Notes: generated by a model from the sequence alone, not told the origin. Counted from the stretch's first letter, positions 1 to 6,732 are shown. The stretch is DNA of 10,666 nucleotides from Prevotella sp. CAG:732 (GCA_000436035.1 FR893243.1:1-10666); one strand, 5' to 3'. A program made the numbers and translations.

Positions 1-76
1 CCTAACTAGGTAAAAATTCACGCCTAACTAGGAAAGAATTTTTTCCTAACTAGGGAGAAATGAAAGTGGTACTAGG
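1..76. repeat. 22-base periodic array of CCTAACTAGG near-palindromes
   Basis: The 10-mer CCTAACTAGG occurs exactly at 1-10, 23-32 and 45-54. A fourth, decayed copy at 67-76 keeps the ACTAGG half in the same register. The period is exactly 22 bases, about two helical turns, so all copies face the same side of the DNA. Each 10-mer is an imperfect palindrome (CCTA and TAGG arms around AC). The 12-base spacers are A-rich and only loosely alike, so the 10-mer is the conserved part. The array starts at the first base of the window and probably continues to the left. It ends about 90 bases before the promoter of the downstream gene. It could be a cluster of protein-binding sites or a family of intergenic repeats. 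Positions 77-168 hold nothing else I can name apart from a 10-bp palindrome GAAGATCTTC at 86-95. Confidence 0.8.
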
Positions 77-168
77 GAGGCGAGAGAAGATCTTCCACTG
101 CATTTTCCTCCATAGCTCATTATTTTTTTACATTTTATCGAGATTACCAAAGACTAGAGCAAGAATCA

Positions 169-200
169 TTTGTTATTTTCAACTATTAATTGTACCTTTG
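169..200 (+). promoter_or_regulatory. Bacteroidales-type promoter for the B3/B4 gene
   Basis: A -33 box TTTG (169-172) is followed by 20 bases and a -7 box TACCTTTG (193-200). This matches the known Bacteroidales primary sigma consensus (TTTG, 19-21 bases, TAnnTTTG). Transcription would begin near 206, leaving a leader of about 65 bases. The promoter overlaps an upstream in-frame ATG at 190, which argues that this ATG is not the translation start. Confidence 0.85.
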
Positions 201-273
201 CATCGTCATAACGAACTATCGTCGCTGCATTGCAACCAAAAGTGATGCTGCAGCACATAAAAACAAGTTATCT

Positions 274-948
274 ATGGAAATTATCGTATCGAAGGAAATA
301 GAAACCGTCTGCCCTACCTTCGTAGGAGCCTGCGTAGAAGCACAAGTAGTGAATACCCCATACTGCCAAGAGTTATGGGACGAGATTCACGAATTGGGAG
401 AAAAGTATAAAGCGACACTTACCACCGAGTCGCTGAAAGAGATGAGCGGCATCGCCGCCACACGCAAAGTTTATAGAGCTTGCGGCAAAGACCCATCACG
501 CTATCGTCCTGCCTCGGAAGCACTGATTCGTCGTATGTTGCAAGGCAAGACACTGTACCAGATCGACACCTTGGTAGATTTGGTCAATCTCGCCAGCATC
601 GCCTATGGCTATAGCATCGGTGGCTTTGATGCCGACAAGTTTGAGGGCAGCACCCTCACCCTCGGCGTAGGAAAAGCAGGCGAACCTTACGAAGGCATCG
701 GAAGAGGCATGATCAACATCGAAGGATTGCCCGTCTATCGCGACCAAATTGGCGGTGTAGGAACCCCAACCAGCGATAACGAGCGAACGAAGATGGAGCT
801 GAAGACCACCCACTTGGTGGTCCTAATCAACGGATATGATGGTAATGAAGACCAAGTAAGAGCCAATGCGGAATTTATCCAGACATTGCTCCGCAAATAT
901 TGTCAAAGCGATGGAGGGCATTATTTTCTATACCATCCTCAGGAATAA
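274..948 (+). CDS. B3/B4 tRNA-binding-domain protein (PheRS beta-like, COG3382 type)
   Basis: This 224-residue soluble protein has no signal peptide or membrane segment. It is a stand-alone version of the B3/B4 domain of the phenylalanyl-tRNA synthetase beta chain. Family features visible are Y67-R68 followed by GKDPSRYRPASEAL (71-84), the LVDLVNLAS segment (100-108), GGFD (116-119) and GVGTPTSDNERT (161-172). In PheRS this domain hydrolyses mischarged Tyr-tRNA(Phe). Free-standing relatives are widespread in bacteria, mostly annotated without a proven function, so a trans-editing or aminoacyl-binding role is only inference. The frame is open back to an ATG at 190, but that codon lies inside the promoter, so the ATG at 274 is chosen. 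The gene is monocistronic: its own promoter lies upstream and a strong hairpin terminator starts 10 bases after the stop. Confidence 0.85.
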   Translation: MEIIVSKEIETVCPTFVGACVEAQVVNTPYCQELWDEIHELGEKYKATLTTESLKEMSGIAATRKVYRACGKDPSRYRPASEALIRRMLQGKTLYQIDTLVDLVNLASIAYGYSIGGFDADKFEGSTLTLGVGKAGEPYEGIGRGMINIEGLPVYRDQIGGVGTPTSDNERTKMELKTTHLVVLINGYDGNEDQVRANAEFIQTLLRKYCQSDGGHYFLYHPQE

Positions 949-958
949 AACCAATACA

Positions 959-1000
959 AAGAAGCCGATGGTCAAAACTAAAACTGACCATCGGCTTCTT
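959..1000. terminator. bidirectional intrinsic terminator between convergent genes
   Basis: A perfect 16-bp stem (959-974 pairing with 985-1000) encloses a 10-base A-rich loop. The stem has a GC-rich core (GCCGATGG) and ends in CTTCTT on both strands, followed by a T-rich run (ATCATTT on plus, TGTATT on minus). It lies 10 bases after the stop of the B3/B4 gene and about 70 bases after the stop of the convergent porin gene, so it can serve both. Confidence 0.8.
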
Positions 1001-1068
1001 ATCATTTACAGCAAGGCTTGCCATAACAGAAAACCTCCTCTGCCTATAGCCTTTCCAAAGACGGCTTC

Positions 1069-1788
1069 TTATGGATGCAAAGTGAAACCCACTACCAAGT
1101 AAGCTTTCTCCGTACTAGGGTTGGCAGCGACCTGCGCAAACAACGGAATACTGAAAGACTTGGTTATCTTGATATCCTTGGTTGCCTTCACAGACACATT
1201 AGTAACAGCGAAACCATTGGCATCTCCATAGAATGAAGTGGCGTAAGGAACAACACCCAAGGCAGCTTCCCAATCACAACCTCCCAACTTGAACGGAGCT
1301 GTAGCCTCGAAATAGGAAGAGTAAGCACGCTTGCCTTTCTTGGTGTATCCGTCATTTCCAGCGAAGTTGGTGTACCAGTTCAATGCCACAGGACCGAAGT
1401 CATAACCCACGTTTGCCTCAAAGACATGAGATGTCTCATGAGCCTTGTAAGCGAAATACTTCTCGTTTGGATTGTTGAACCAATAATCTGTTACGCCTAC
1501 ATGGAAGCCACCTGTCTCATAAGCCAATGTCAAATCAAACTCCTTGGTATCAGAAGGTTCGGAGATTCCGACGCTTCCCCAAGCTGTCAATGAAAGACCT
1601 TTATACCCCAGTCCTAGAGTAGGCTGCAAGGAGATAGCTCCCAAATCCTGACCACGCCAATAGTACTGGCTCACGAAGTCGGCAGCAATGGTTGTTTCCA
1701 CCTTGTCCTGAGCCATTGCGCCAGGAACAAACGCCATCAAACCGAGTGCCAACGCACTCAACTTCTTTACATCAAATATTCGCTTCAT
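1069..1788 (-). CDS. TorF-family putative outer-membrane porin
   Basis: This 239-residue protein begins with a typical Sec signal peptide (basic start, hydrophobic core LSALALGLMAF, cleavage AMA|QDK after residue 26). The mature part is rich in alternating aromatic and small residues, as in an outer-membrane beta-barrel. It carries the early SQYYWRGQ segment (about 40-47) typical of the TorF/gcw_chp family of small putative porins. It ends in a hydrophobic strand (YLVVGFTLHP). It is the last gene of the glnK-amtB-porin operon, starting 24 bases after amtB, so it is likely expressed under nitrogen limitation and may admit ammonium or small nitrogen compounds through the outer membrane. The substrate is not shown by the sequence. 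The family call is fairly secure; the transport role is inference from the operon. Confidence 0.8.
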   Translation of the reverse strand: MKRIFDVKKLSALALGLMAFVPGAMAQDKVETTIAADFVSQYYWRGQDLGAISLQPTLGLGYKGLSLTAWGSVGISEPSDTKEFDLTLAYETGGFHVGVTDYWFNNPNEKYFAYKAHETSHVFEANVGYDFGPVALNWYTNFAGNDGYTKKGKRAYSSYFEATAPFKLGGCDWEAALGVVPYATSFYGDANGFAVTNVSVKATKDIKITKSFSIPLFAQVAANPSTEKAYLVVGFTLHP

Positions 1789-1812
1789 AATCTCTCTTAT
1801 TTTAGTTAAACA

Positions 1813-3069
1813 TTAGTTGTAGCAGCTCTCACCATGCTCATAGATGTCGAGACCTTCCTCCTCGATTCGCTTGTCAACACGGATACCAGCAGTTTTCTTG
1901 ATAGTCCAGAAGAGGATGACACCCGTAACGGCTGCCCAAGCATCAATGCAAAGGATACCGAAGCACTGTGCGCCAAAGAATCCGAAACCGCCACCATAGA
2001 AAGCACCGCCATCGAGAGCGAAGAGACCTGTCATCAAGGTACCAAAGATACCACATACACCATGTACTGAGCTTGCACCAACTGGGTCATCAATATGGAG
2101 CTTCACATCGATGAACTCGATAGAGAACACGAGGATGATACCTGCCAAGAGACCGATGATGAACGCACCTGTAGGACTCACTAAGTCGCAACCTGCGGTG
2201 ATGGCTACCAAACCAGCCAAGATACCATTCAACGTCAAAGAGAATGATGGTTTGCCATACTTGATCCAAGAAGTGAACATCGTACCGAGACCACCAGCAA
2301 CAGCAGCCAAGTTGGTTGTCAAGAACACGTGACTGATAGCCACACGGTTTACTTCACCAGAAGCAGCGAGCTGAGAACCAGGGTTGAATCCGAACCATCC
2401 GAACCAAAGGATGAACACACCGAGGGCAGCAGCCATCAAGTTGTGACCTGGGATAGCAGTACTCTTGCCGTTGCGATACTTGCCAAGGCGAGGACCTAAG
2501 CAGATGGCACCTACCAAAGCGAGCACACCACCTACAGAGTGAACGATGGCAGAACCAGCGAAATCATGGAAAGCAGCACCGAATGTATCCATCATGAACG
2601 AACCAGCCTCGCTATTGCAAAGCCATCCACCACCCCATGTCCAGTGACCTTCTACTGGGTAGATAATCAAAGAGATGAAGAATGAATAAACGCAATACAT
2701 GGAGAACTTGGTACGTTCTGCCATAGCACCAGATACAATCGTTGCACTCGTAGCACAGAACACAGTCTCAAACATCAAGAAGCCCTCAGTAGGGAGGTCG
2801 CCATGATAGAAAGAGAGGTCGCCAAAGTTAGGCATACCGATAAAACCAGCTCCATCGCTACCAAACATAAATCCGAAACCTACGAACCAGAAGAGAATGG
2901 AACCGACCATGAAATCGACGAAGTTCTTAAACAAGATGTTTGCGGTATTTTTACTACGAGTAAAGCCCGCCTCACAGAGGGCGAATCCCGGCTGCATAAA
3001 AAAGACCAACATGGCTGCCAAGAGCATCCACACGGTATCTACTGAAATTCCTAAATCCTGTACACTCAT
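1813..3069 (-). CDS. amtB: ammonium transporter (Amt/MEP family)
   Basis: This 418-residue polytopic inner-membrane protein carries ammonium. The first membrane helix is followed by the family motif FFMQPGFALCEAGFTRSKN (23-41). The twin pore histidines are H177 (in DFAGSAIVHS) and H336 (in DDPVGASSVHGVCG), matching H168 and H318 of E. coli AmtB by motif. D169, W149 and S232 (GFNPGS) match the conserved aspartate and recruitment-site residues. The cytoplasmic tail (about 392-418) keeps the conserved RVD...EEEGLDIYEHGE pattern that binds GlnK, so gating by PII is expected. No cleavable signal peptide is obvious. It lies between glnK (74 bases upstream) and the porin gene (24 bases downstream) on the same strand. 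No promoter consensus is visible in the 74-base gap, so it is probably transcribed from the glnK promoter. Confidence 0.97.
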   Translation of the reverse strand: MSVQDLGISVDTVWMLLAAMLVFFMQPGFALCEAGFTRSKNTANILFKNFVDFMVGSILFWFVGFGFMFGSDGAGFIGMPNFGDLSFYHGDLPTEGFLMFETVFCATSATIVSGAMAERTKFSMYCVYSFFISLIIYPVEGHWTWGGGWLCNSEAGSFMMDTFGAAFHDFAGSAIVHSVGGVLALVGAICLGPRLGKYRNGKSTAIPGHNLMAAALGVFILWFGWFGFNPGSQLAASGEVNRVAISHVFLTTNLAAVAGGLGTMFTSWIKYGKPSFSLTLNGILAGLVAITAGCDLVSPTGAFIIGLLAGIILVFSIEFIDVKLHIDDPVGASSVHGVCGIFGTLMTGLFALDGGAFYGGGFGFFGAQCFGILCIDAWAAVTGVILFWTIKKTAGIRVDKRIEEEGLDIYEHGESCYN

Positions 3070-3143
3070 AATCTTTAAACTTTAAAGTGTTGTTGTTATT
3101 GAAAACTATCTTTCCTACCTTTCACGACTGGAGCAGCAACTCC

Positions 3144-3500
3144 TTACTTCTCCTGCTCAGCATTATAAAGAGCGATGTCGCCTCTTTCACCTGTGCGGAT
3201 TCTCACCGTGTCTTCCACAGGAATTACAAAGATTCGACCATCACCTATCTCGCCTGTACGGGCTGCCTCTTGGATGGCATTAATAGTTTTCTCCACGTTC
3301 TTGTCACGAACCACAATGTTAAGCAACACACGTTCGATACTACTGGTATCATACATGACACCACGATAGATACGAGCCTGTCTCATCTTGCCCTCTCCTC
3401 TTACATCGTAATAAGAGAACCATTCGATGTCGGCGGCAAGCAATGCTTCCTTTACATCCTCAAACTTTGTCTTACGGATGATTGCTTCAATCTTTTTCAT
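3144..3500 (-). CDS. glnK: PII nitrogen signal-transduction protein (GlnK/GlnB family)
   Basis: This 118-residue cytosolic protein reports 2-oxoglutarate and adenylate status, and by its linkage to amtB should control ammonium uptake. It starts MKKIEAIIR like most PII proteins and carries the C-terminal signature TGEIGDGRIFV (82-92), followed by VRIRTGE in the nucleotide-binding C-terminus. The T-loop contains YRGVMY (45-50), so Y50 aligns with the E. coli uridylylation site Y51. The loop is otherwise unusual: it appears one residue shorter, has M39 where E. coli has the ligand-binding Q39, and has R57 aligned with the 2-oxoglutarate-binding K58. It is first in the operon. A purine-rich AAAGG lies just before the ATG at 3500, and a strong promoter lies about 90 bases upstream. 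Confidence 0.95.
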   Translation of the reverse strand: MKKIEAIIRKTKFEDVKEALLAADIEWFSYYDVRGEGKMRQARIYRGVMYDTSSIERVLLNIVVRDKNVEKTINAIQEAARTGEIGDGRIFVIPVEDTVRIRTGERGDIALYNAEQEK

Positions 3501-3592
3501 GCTTTACCTTTCTTTTATTGTTAATACTCTATTATATATTCACAAGTCAAAGAAAACAAGGTTTCTACTATCACTTTGCTGTCTTTCGAGTG

Positions 3593-3624
3593 CAAAATTA
3601 CAACTTTTCGCAAGAAGAAACAAA
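3593..3624 (-). promoter_or_regulatory. promoter of the glnK-amtB-porin operon
   Basis: Read on the minus strand, TTTG (3621-3624) is followed by 20 bases and TAATTTTG (3593-3600). This matches the Bacteroidales consensus in both boxes and in spacing. Transcription should begin near 3586, giving a leader of about 85 bases before the glnK ATG. The leader (3501-3586) is AT-rich, and I see no strong hairpin in it. Confidence 0.82.
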
Positions 3625-3644
3625 GAATAAGTAGCATTTTGTTA

Positions 3645-3684
3645 TTTTATTTACAAGCAACTTACTATTCGTTTGTAAATAAAA
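3645..3684. repeat. 12-bp inverted repeat upstream of the glnK promoter
   Basis: TTTTATTTACAA (3645-3656) and its exact complement (3673-3684) flank a 16-base spacer. The repeat lies about 20 bases upstream of the glnK -33 box, in the position expected for a regulator site. It is purely AT-rich apart from the TTACAA core and has no terminator character. An operator role is inference. Confidence 0.6.
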
Positions 3685-3688
3685 GAAA

Positions 3689-3743
3689 AGAAGTGTCAAT
3701 TTGTAAGCGCACACAAACTTTTAGCTTACAATTTGACACTTCT
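3689..3743 (-). terminator. second hairpin behind cyuA: auxiliary terminator or operator
   Basis: Arms of 20 bases (3689-3708 and 3724-3743) pair with a single mismatch around a 15-base loop. On the minus strand the stem is followed by TTTTCTTTTATTT, so it could act as a back-up terminator behind cyuA. The stem is long and AT-rich for a terminator, and its arms carry the TTACAA core also seen in the neighbouring inverted repeat. A binding site for a dimeric regulator of glnK is therefore an alternative reading. Confidence 0.55.
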
Positions 3744-3758
3744 ATCGCATTTCAAGAA

Positions 3759-3804
3759 AAACAGCCTTCCGAAAGCATCATTTTGCACTTTCAGAAGGCT
3801 GTTT
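3759..3804 (-). terminator. intrinsic terminator of the pepC-cyuA operon
   Basis: Arms of 17 bases (3759-3775 and 3788-3804) with core ACAGCCTTC enclose a 12-base loop. The only non-Watson-Crick position is a G-U wobble on the minus-strand RNA but a C-A mismatch on the plus strand. This supports function on the minus strand. The minus-strand stem runs straight into TTTTTCTTG. It begins about 20 bases after the cyuA stop. Confidence 0.85.
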
Positions 3805-3824
3805 GTAGGGAATCAAGATACCGC

Positions 3825-5117
3825 TTAGCAGTTCTTGTGAGTCATAATGCTCAATACCATATCATCGGTGGCACGCATGGCATCCGCACCAATGGAGGTC
3901 AAGTTGTGGATGCACTTATCCACATTGTCATCGACGATACCCTCTGCAGAAGTCACGCACTTGCCTTCCATCGACAAGAGAGCGGAAAGCAAAGCCGTGC
4001 TGACACCTGAAGAAATCTTCAAGGCACAACTTGGTTTGGCACCATCACAGATCATACCCGTAAGGTTTGCCACCATATTCTTTACGGCATTGCAAATGCG
4101 CTGGTAGTCGCCGCCCATCAAGTAAGTGATACCACAACTGCTACCGATAGAAGCAACAACACAACCGCAGAGTGCAGACAACTTACCCAGGCTCTGCTTG
4201 ATATAGATAGCCGTGAGGTGACTCAGCATCAAGGCACGAATCAACTCCTCCTCCGTGTTTTCATTCTCCAAGGCATAGACAGCCACAGGATTGGTAGCGC
4301 AGATACCCTGGTTGCCACTACCACTGTTGCTCATCACCGGAATCATGGCACCACCCATACGGGCATCGCAAGCCGAAGCCGTACGAGAGATAATGTGAGA
4401 GAAGATGCTATCGCCAAAGATACCATGACTCAAAGGACGATCCATCGTCTTGCCCAGACAGTGCCCATAGTTGCCCTTGATGGAAAGTTCGGCAGCTTTG
4501 ATATTATACTCTTTGGTCTTGAGGATGAAAGAAATCTCATCGAGAGGAGCTGTCGTAGCGAAGTCATACACCAAGCGGAAGTCAAGCTGTACATCATCGG
4601 CACCTTCATTGGCACCACCATTGCCGCCACGATTGTCCAAGACGACCTCGCCATCACGATCGACAAATACGAAATGAGTATGGCTACCCGAAATGATGGC
4701 TGTGGCAGCATGCTCGCCAGCACGGCACATCACCTCTATATATAGCTTATCCACATTTCCTTCCTTCAGTTTGATGTCAATGTCGGCATCCTCGATGAAT
4801 CGCTTGCCCTGCTCCAAGGTCTCAGGAGTGAGGTCTTTGAGAACCTCCAACTCATACTCAGGCTTGCCTATCAGCGCACCAAGCGACACGGCGATAGGCA
4901 AACCTATCATACCCGTGCCAGGGATGCCGACGCCCATGGCATTCTTGAGCATATTCGGACTCAAGAGCACATTGATTTTCTCAGGACGGCAACCCAATAC
5001 GGTCGCAGCCTTCGCCGTACACAATGCCACCGCCATCGGTTCGGTACAACCAATGGCTGGCACCACTTCTTTCTGAACAAGAGAGATGATGCTCTCTCTG
5101 ATTTTTTTCTCTTGCAT
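3825..5117 (-). CDS. cyuA: L-cysteine desulfidase, CyuA/UPF0597 family
   Basis: This 430-residue cytosolic protein belongs to the iron-sulfur L-cysteine desulfidase family related to the L-serine dehydratase alpha domain. Members convert L-cysteine to pyruvate, ammonia and sulfide. The family start AIGCTEP (C24) is present, with GIPGTGMIGLP (64-74), a serine/glycine loop SNSGSGNQGI (263-272) followed by C273, then C317 and C319, C328, and MICDGAKPSCALK (355-367, C357 and C364). These cysteines are candidates for binding the [4Fe-4S] cluster. Length fits the family. The last residue is a cysteine (C430). It lies 15 bases after the peptidase gene on the same strand and is followed by a strong terminator, so the two form an operon. 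Desulfidase activity is the known function of characterised relatives; exact substrate choice here is not proven. Confidence 0.88.
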   Translation of the reverse strand: MQEKKIRESIISLVQKEVVPAIGCTEPMAVALCTAKAATVLGCRPEKINVLLSPNMLKNAMGVGIPGTGMIGLPIAVSLGALIGKPEYELEVLKDLTPETLEQGKRFIEDADIDIKLKEGNVDKLYIEVMCRAGEHAATAIISGSHTHFVFVDRDGEVVLDNRGGNGGANEGADDVQLDFRLVYDFATTAPLDEISFILKTKEYNIKAAELSIKGNYGHCLGKTMDRPLSHGIFGDSIFSHIISRTASACDARMGGAMIPVMSNSGSGNQGICATNPVAVYALENENTEEELIRALMLSHLTAIYIKQSLGKLSALCGCVVASIGSSCGITYLMGGDYQRICNAVKNMVANLTGMICDGAKPSCALKISSGVSTALLSALLSMEGKCVTSAEGIVDDNVDKCIHNLTSIGADAMRATDDMVLSIMTHKNC

Positions 5118-5132
5118 GATTATCTTGTTTCT

Positions 5133-6536
5133 TTAATCTTCCAACTGGAACAATGGGTCGTCAGGAGTCAACATGGTTGGCTTCTGGTCAAACTCCTTCA
5201 GCAACTGTTCGGAAGCATATTTCTTGTCCACCACCAAACGGAACATATACTCATTAAACCAATCATTGGTCATGATGAAGCAACCTGAGAAGCCATTATC
5301 AGCACCCCAACTGTTCTCCACCTTCCATTTCACAGGTTTGCCATTGGCATCCAAATCTACAGCCGTCAAAGTCATGGCATGAGTAGAGCCACTGTCGAAT
5401 GTAGAGATGCGCTCCGCCTTGTTCATAGGGAACGAAGTACCAAACAAACTTCCATAATCGAAGTTGTCGAGTGCCAAGTAGCCACGCTTGCGATCGAGTT
5501 GTTTGCCCACATCATAGCTGGAGTACATCTTATGTCCATCCTTCAAGGAAGCAATGGCGAGTTGGGCGATTTCTTCCATCGGCAAGTTCAAGTACTTCCA
5601 GTTATGTCCATCATAAGTATGGCGGTCATACTCCACCTCATAGGTCTTGTGATAAGGGCGACGAGGGTCGTTCATCACCATCAGGAAAGTACCATTCAAG
5701 CTATGTCCTACTGTCTCCTCATAGAAGCTCTTCGGAGTATATTTCTTAGCCTCACCCACTTGCTTGCCGTCCTTGTCACGGAAAGCATAGGTGAACTCCT
5801 TCACAGGTTCACCAAGTGTCAAAGACAACATGTGATAGACGGTAGCGAGCATCTCATCCTTACGAGCCTGGATGGCGCTAGACTTCTTGCCCTGTGCCAC
5901 CATCTTGCGCAACTCCAATCCATACTCACGCAACTTGCTGCTGATGAGTTTGCTCATCTTCGAAGTGTTGTTGCTGGAGAAAGTTTCAGGCTGCGCACTC
6001 ATAGGAGCCAAGCCATACTTCTCAGCCAAGTCGGCAACGCCGCAGAAAGTACCACCATCGTTGATAGGGTTCTTGAAGAAGAACTGCACCTGAGGGTCTT
6101 CGATAGACTTCTTTCCTGTGTCGATGACACCCTGCAACATGAGGTTGGCTTTCTCCAACTGGTCGTAGAAGAAGAGATAGTCTTGCGAGAACTCCACTAC
6201 TCTGCCCTGCTTGTCGTTCTTGGCAAAATTGGAGCGCAACACATTGAAGCCACTGAACATCCAGCAACGTCCAGAGCTTTTCTGGTTGTGGATAGACTGC
6301 TTAGGAGTCTCTATGCTGAAATGCGTATCTACAGGAGCTTGGTTGGCAGGATTCTTCACCAAGTCATCGATATTATTATTGGCGATGGCATTGAAGAGGG
6401 CCTTGTTGGCACTGCCATTCTGCGCTTTCACGATCTGCTGCAAGGTTGCATTTCTGATACCTCCCTGGGAGGACTGAGCCATCGCTGACGATGCCATCAT
6501 CAACATAGCCCCGAAAAGGATTACATTCTTTCTCAT
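5133..6536 (-). CDS. pepC: secreted C1-family aminopeptidase (PepC/bleomycin hydrolase type)
   Basis: This 467-residue papain-fold peptidase has the full catalytic set: oxyanion Q85, nucleophile C91 in SSGRCWMFSGFNVLR, H386 in GSTHAMTLTAVD and N408 in VENSWG. The large insert between C91 and H386 and the C-terminal tail are typical of PepC/bleomycin hydrolase rather than of simple papains. Unlike the classical cytosolic enzymes it begins with a signal peptide (MRKNVILFGAMLMMASSAMA, cleavage AMA|QSS), so it should act in the periplasm or outside. In characterised relatives the C-terminal tail sits in the active-site cleft and sets aminopeptidase activity. Here the protein ends in an acidic DDPLFQLED, so the exact trimming mode is uncertain. 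It is first in an operon with the cysteine desulfidase gene and diverges from dxs. Confidence 0.93.
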   Translation of the reverse strand: MRKNVILFGAMLMMASSAMAQSSQGGIRNATLQQIVKAQNGSANKALFNAIANNNIDDLVKNPANQAPVDTHFSIETPKQSIHNQKSSGRCWMFSGFNVLRSNFAKNDKQGRVVEFSQDYLFFYDQLEKANLMLQGVIDTGKKSIEDPQVQFFFKNPINDGGTFCGVADLAEKYGLAPMSAQPETFSSNNTSKMSKLISSKLREYGLELRKMVAQGKKSSAIQARKDEMLATVYHMLSLTLGEPVKEFTYAFRDKDGKQVGEAKKYTPKSFYEETVGHSLNGTFLMVMNDPRRPYHKTYEVEYDRHTYDGHNWKYLNLPMEEIAQLAIASLKDGHKMYSSYDVGKQLDRKRGYLALDNFDYGSLFGTSFPMNKAERISTFDSGSTHAMTLTAVDLDANGKPVKWKVENSWGADNGFSGCFIMTNDWFNEYMFRLVVDKKYASEQLLKEFDQKPTMLTPDDPLFQLED

Positions 6537-6627
6537 TATTATTTTGGTTTTATTATTACTTACGTTTTATGGTACCATTGAGGGTACTGGCGTTATGATT
6601 TTTTGTGTTTTTATATCCATTCGGATG

Positions 6628-6660
6628 CAAAAATACGAAGAAAAAACCGAAAAAGGGAAA
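6628..6660 (-). promoter_or_regulatory. promoter of the pepC-cyuA operon
   Basis: On the minus strand the -7 box is TATTTTTG (6628-6635), matching TAnnTTTG. The best -33 match is TTTC (6657-6660) with 21-base spacing, one base off consensus. The start of transcription would be near 6621, giving a leader of about 85 bases. It lies back to back with the dxs promoter. Confidence 0.6.
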
Positions 6661-6699
6661 TTATCGGGCGAAATATGGCAAGGATTGGCAAAAAAGCAG

Positions 6700-6707
6700 T
6701 ATCTTTG
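6700..6707 (+). promoter_or_regulatory. -7 box of the dxs promoter
   Basis: TATCTTTG matches TAnnTTTG exactly. No good -33 TTTG is found at the right distance; the nearest is a weak ATGG at 6675-6678. Transcription would begin near 6714, about 20 bases before the chosen dxs start. This rules out the longer reading frame that opens at 6544. Confidence 0.6.
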
Positions 6708-6732
6708 CAAAGTTATTCATAAGAATGGATTC

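Noticed and set aside
1..76. CRISPR array
   Set aside because: The conserved box is only 10 bases and the spacers 12 bases, far below CRISPR sizes, and no cas gene is present.
60..245. A 61-codon plus-strand frame beginning in the repeat array
   Set aside because: It runs through the consensus promoter at 169-200, would need its own upstream promoter, has no recognisable family features and a skewed composition typical of AT-rich intergenic DNA.
190..273. N-terminal extension of the B3/B4 protein from the ATG at 190
   Set aside because: The codon lies inside the promoter, upstream of the predicted transcript start; the extension does not resemble the family.
990..1073. Direct repeat CGGCTTCTTAT at the terminator and at the porin stop codon
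   Set aside because: Only 11 bases long, with unrelated flanks and no mobile-element hallmarks; most likely chance.
866..1102. A 78-codon plus-strand frame across the end of the B3/B4 gene and the terminator
   Set aside because: It reads through the 16-bp-stem terminator and into the antisense of the porin gene, with low-complexity basic sequence.
3070..3090. ACTTTAAAGT palindrome just upstream of amtB as an operator or promoter
   Set aside because: Short and AT-only in character, with no -7 or -33 box at a workable distance; amtB is better explained as co-transcribed with glnK.
4218..4745. A 175-codon plus-strand frame antisense to cyuA
   Set aside because: Shadow of the well-supported desulfidase gene; no family features, no promoter or start context.
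5379..6488. A 369-codon plus-strand frame antisense to pepC
   Set aside because: The minus-strand frame has a signal peptide and the full catalytic set of a known family; the antisense frame shows no domain and follows from codon bias on the opposite strand.
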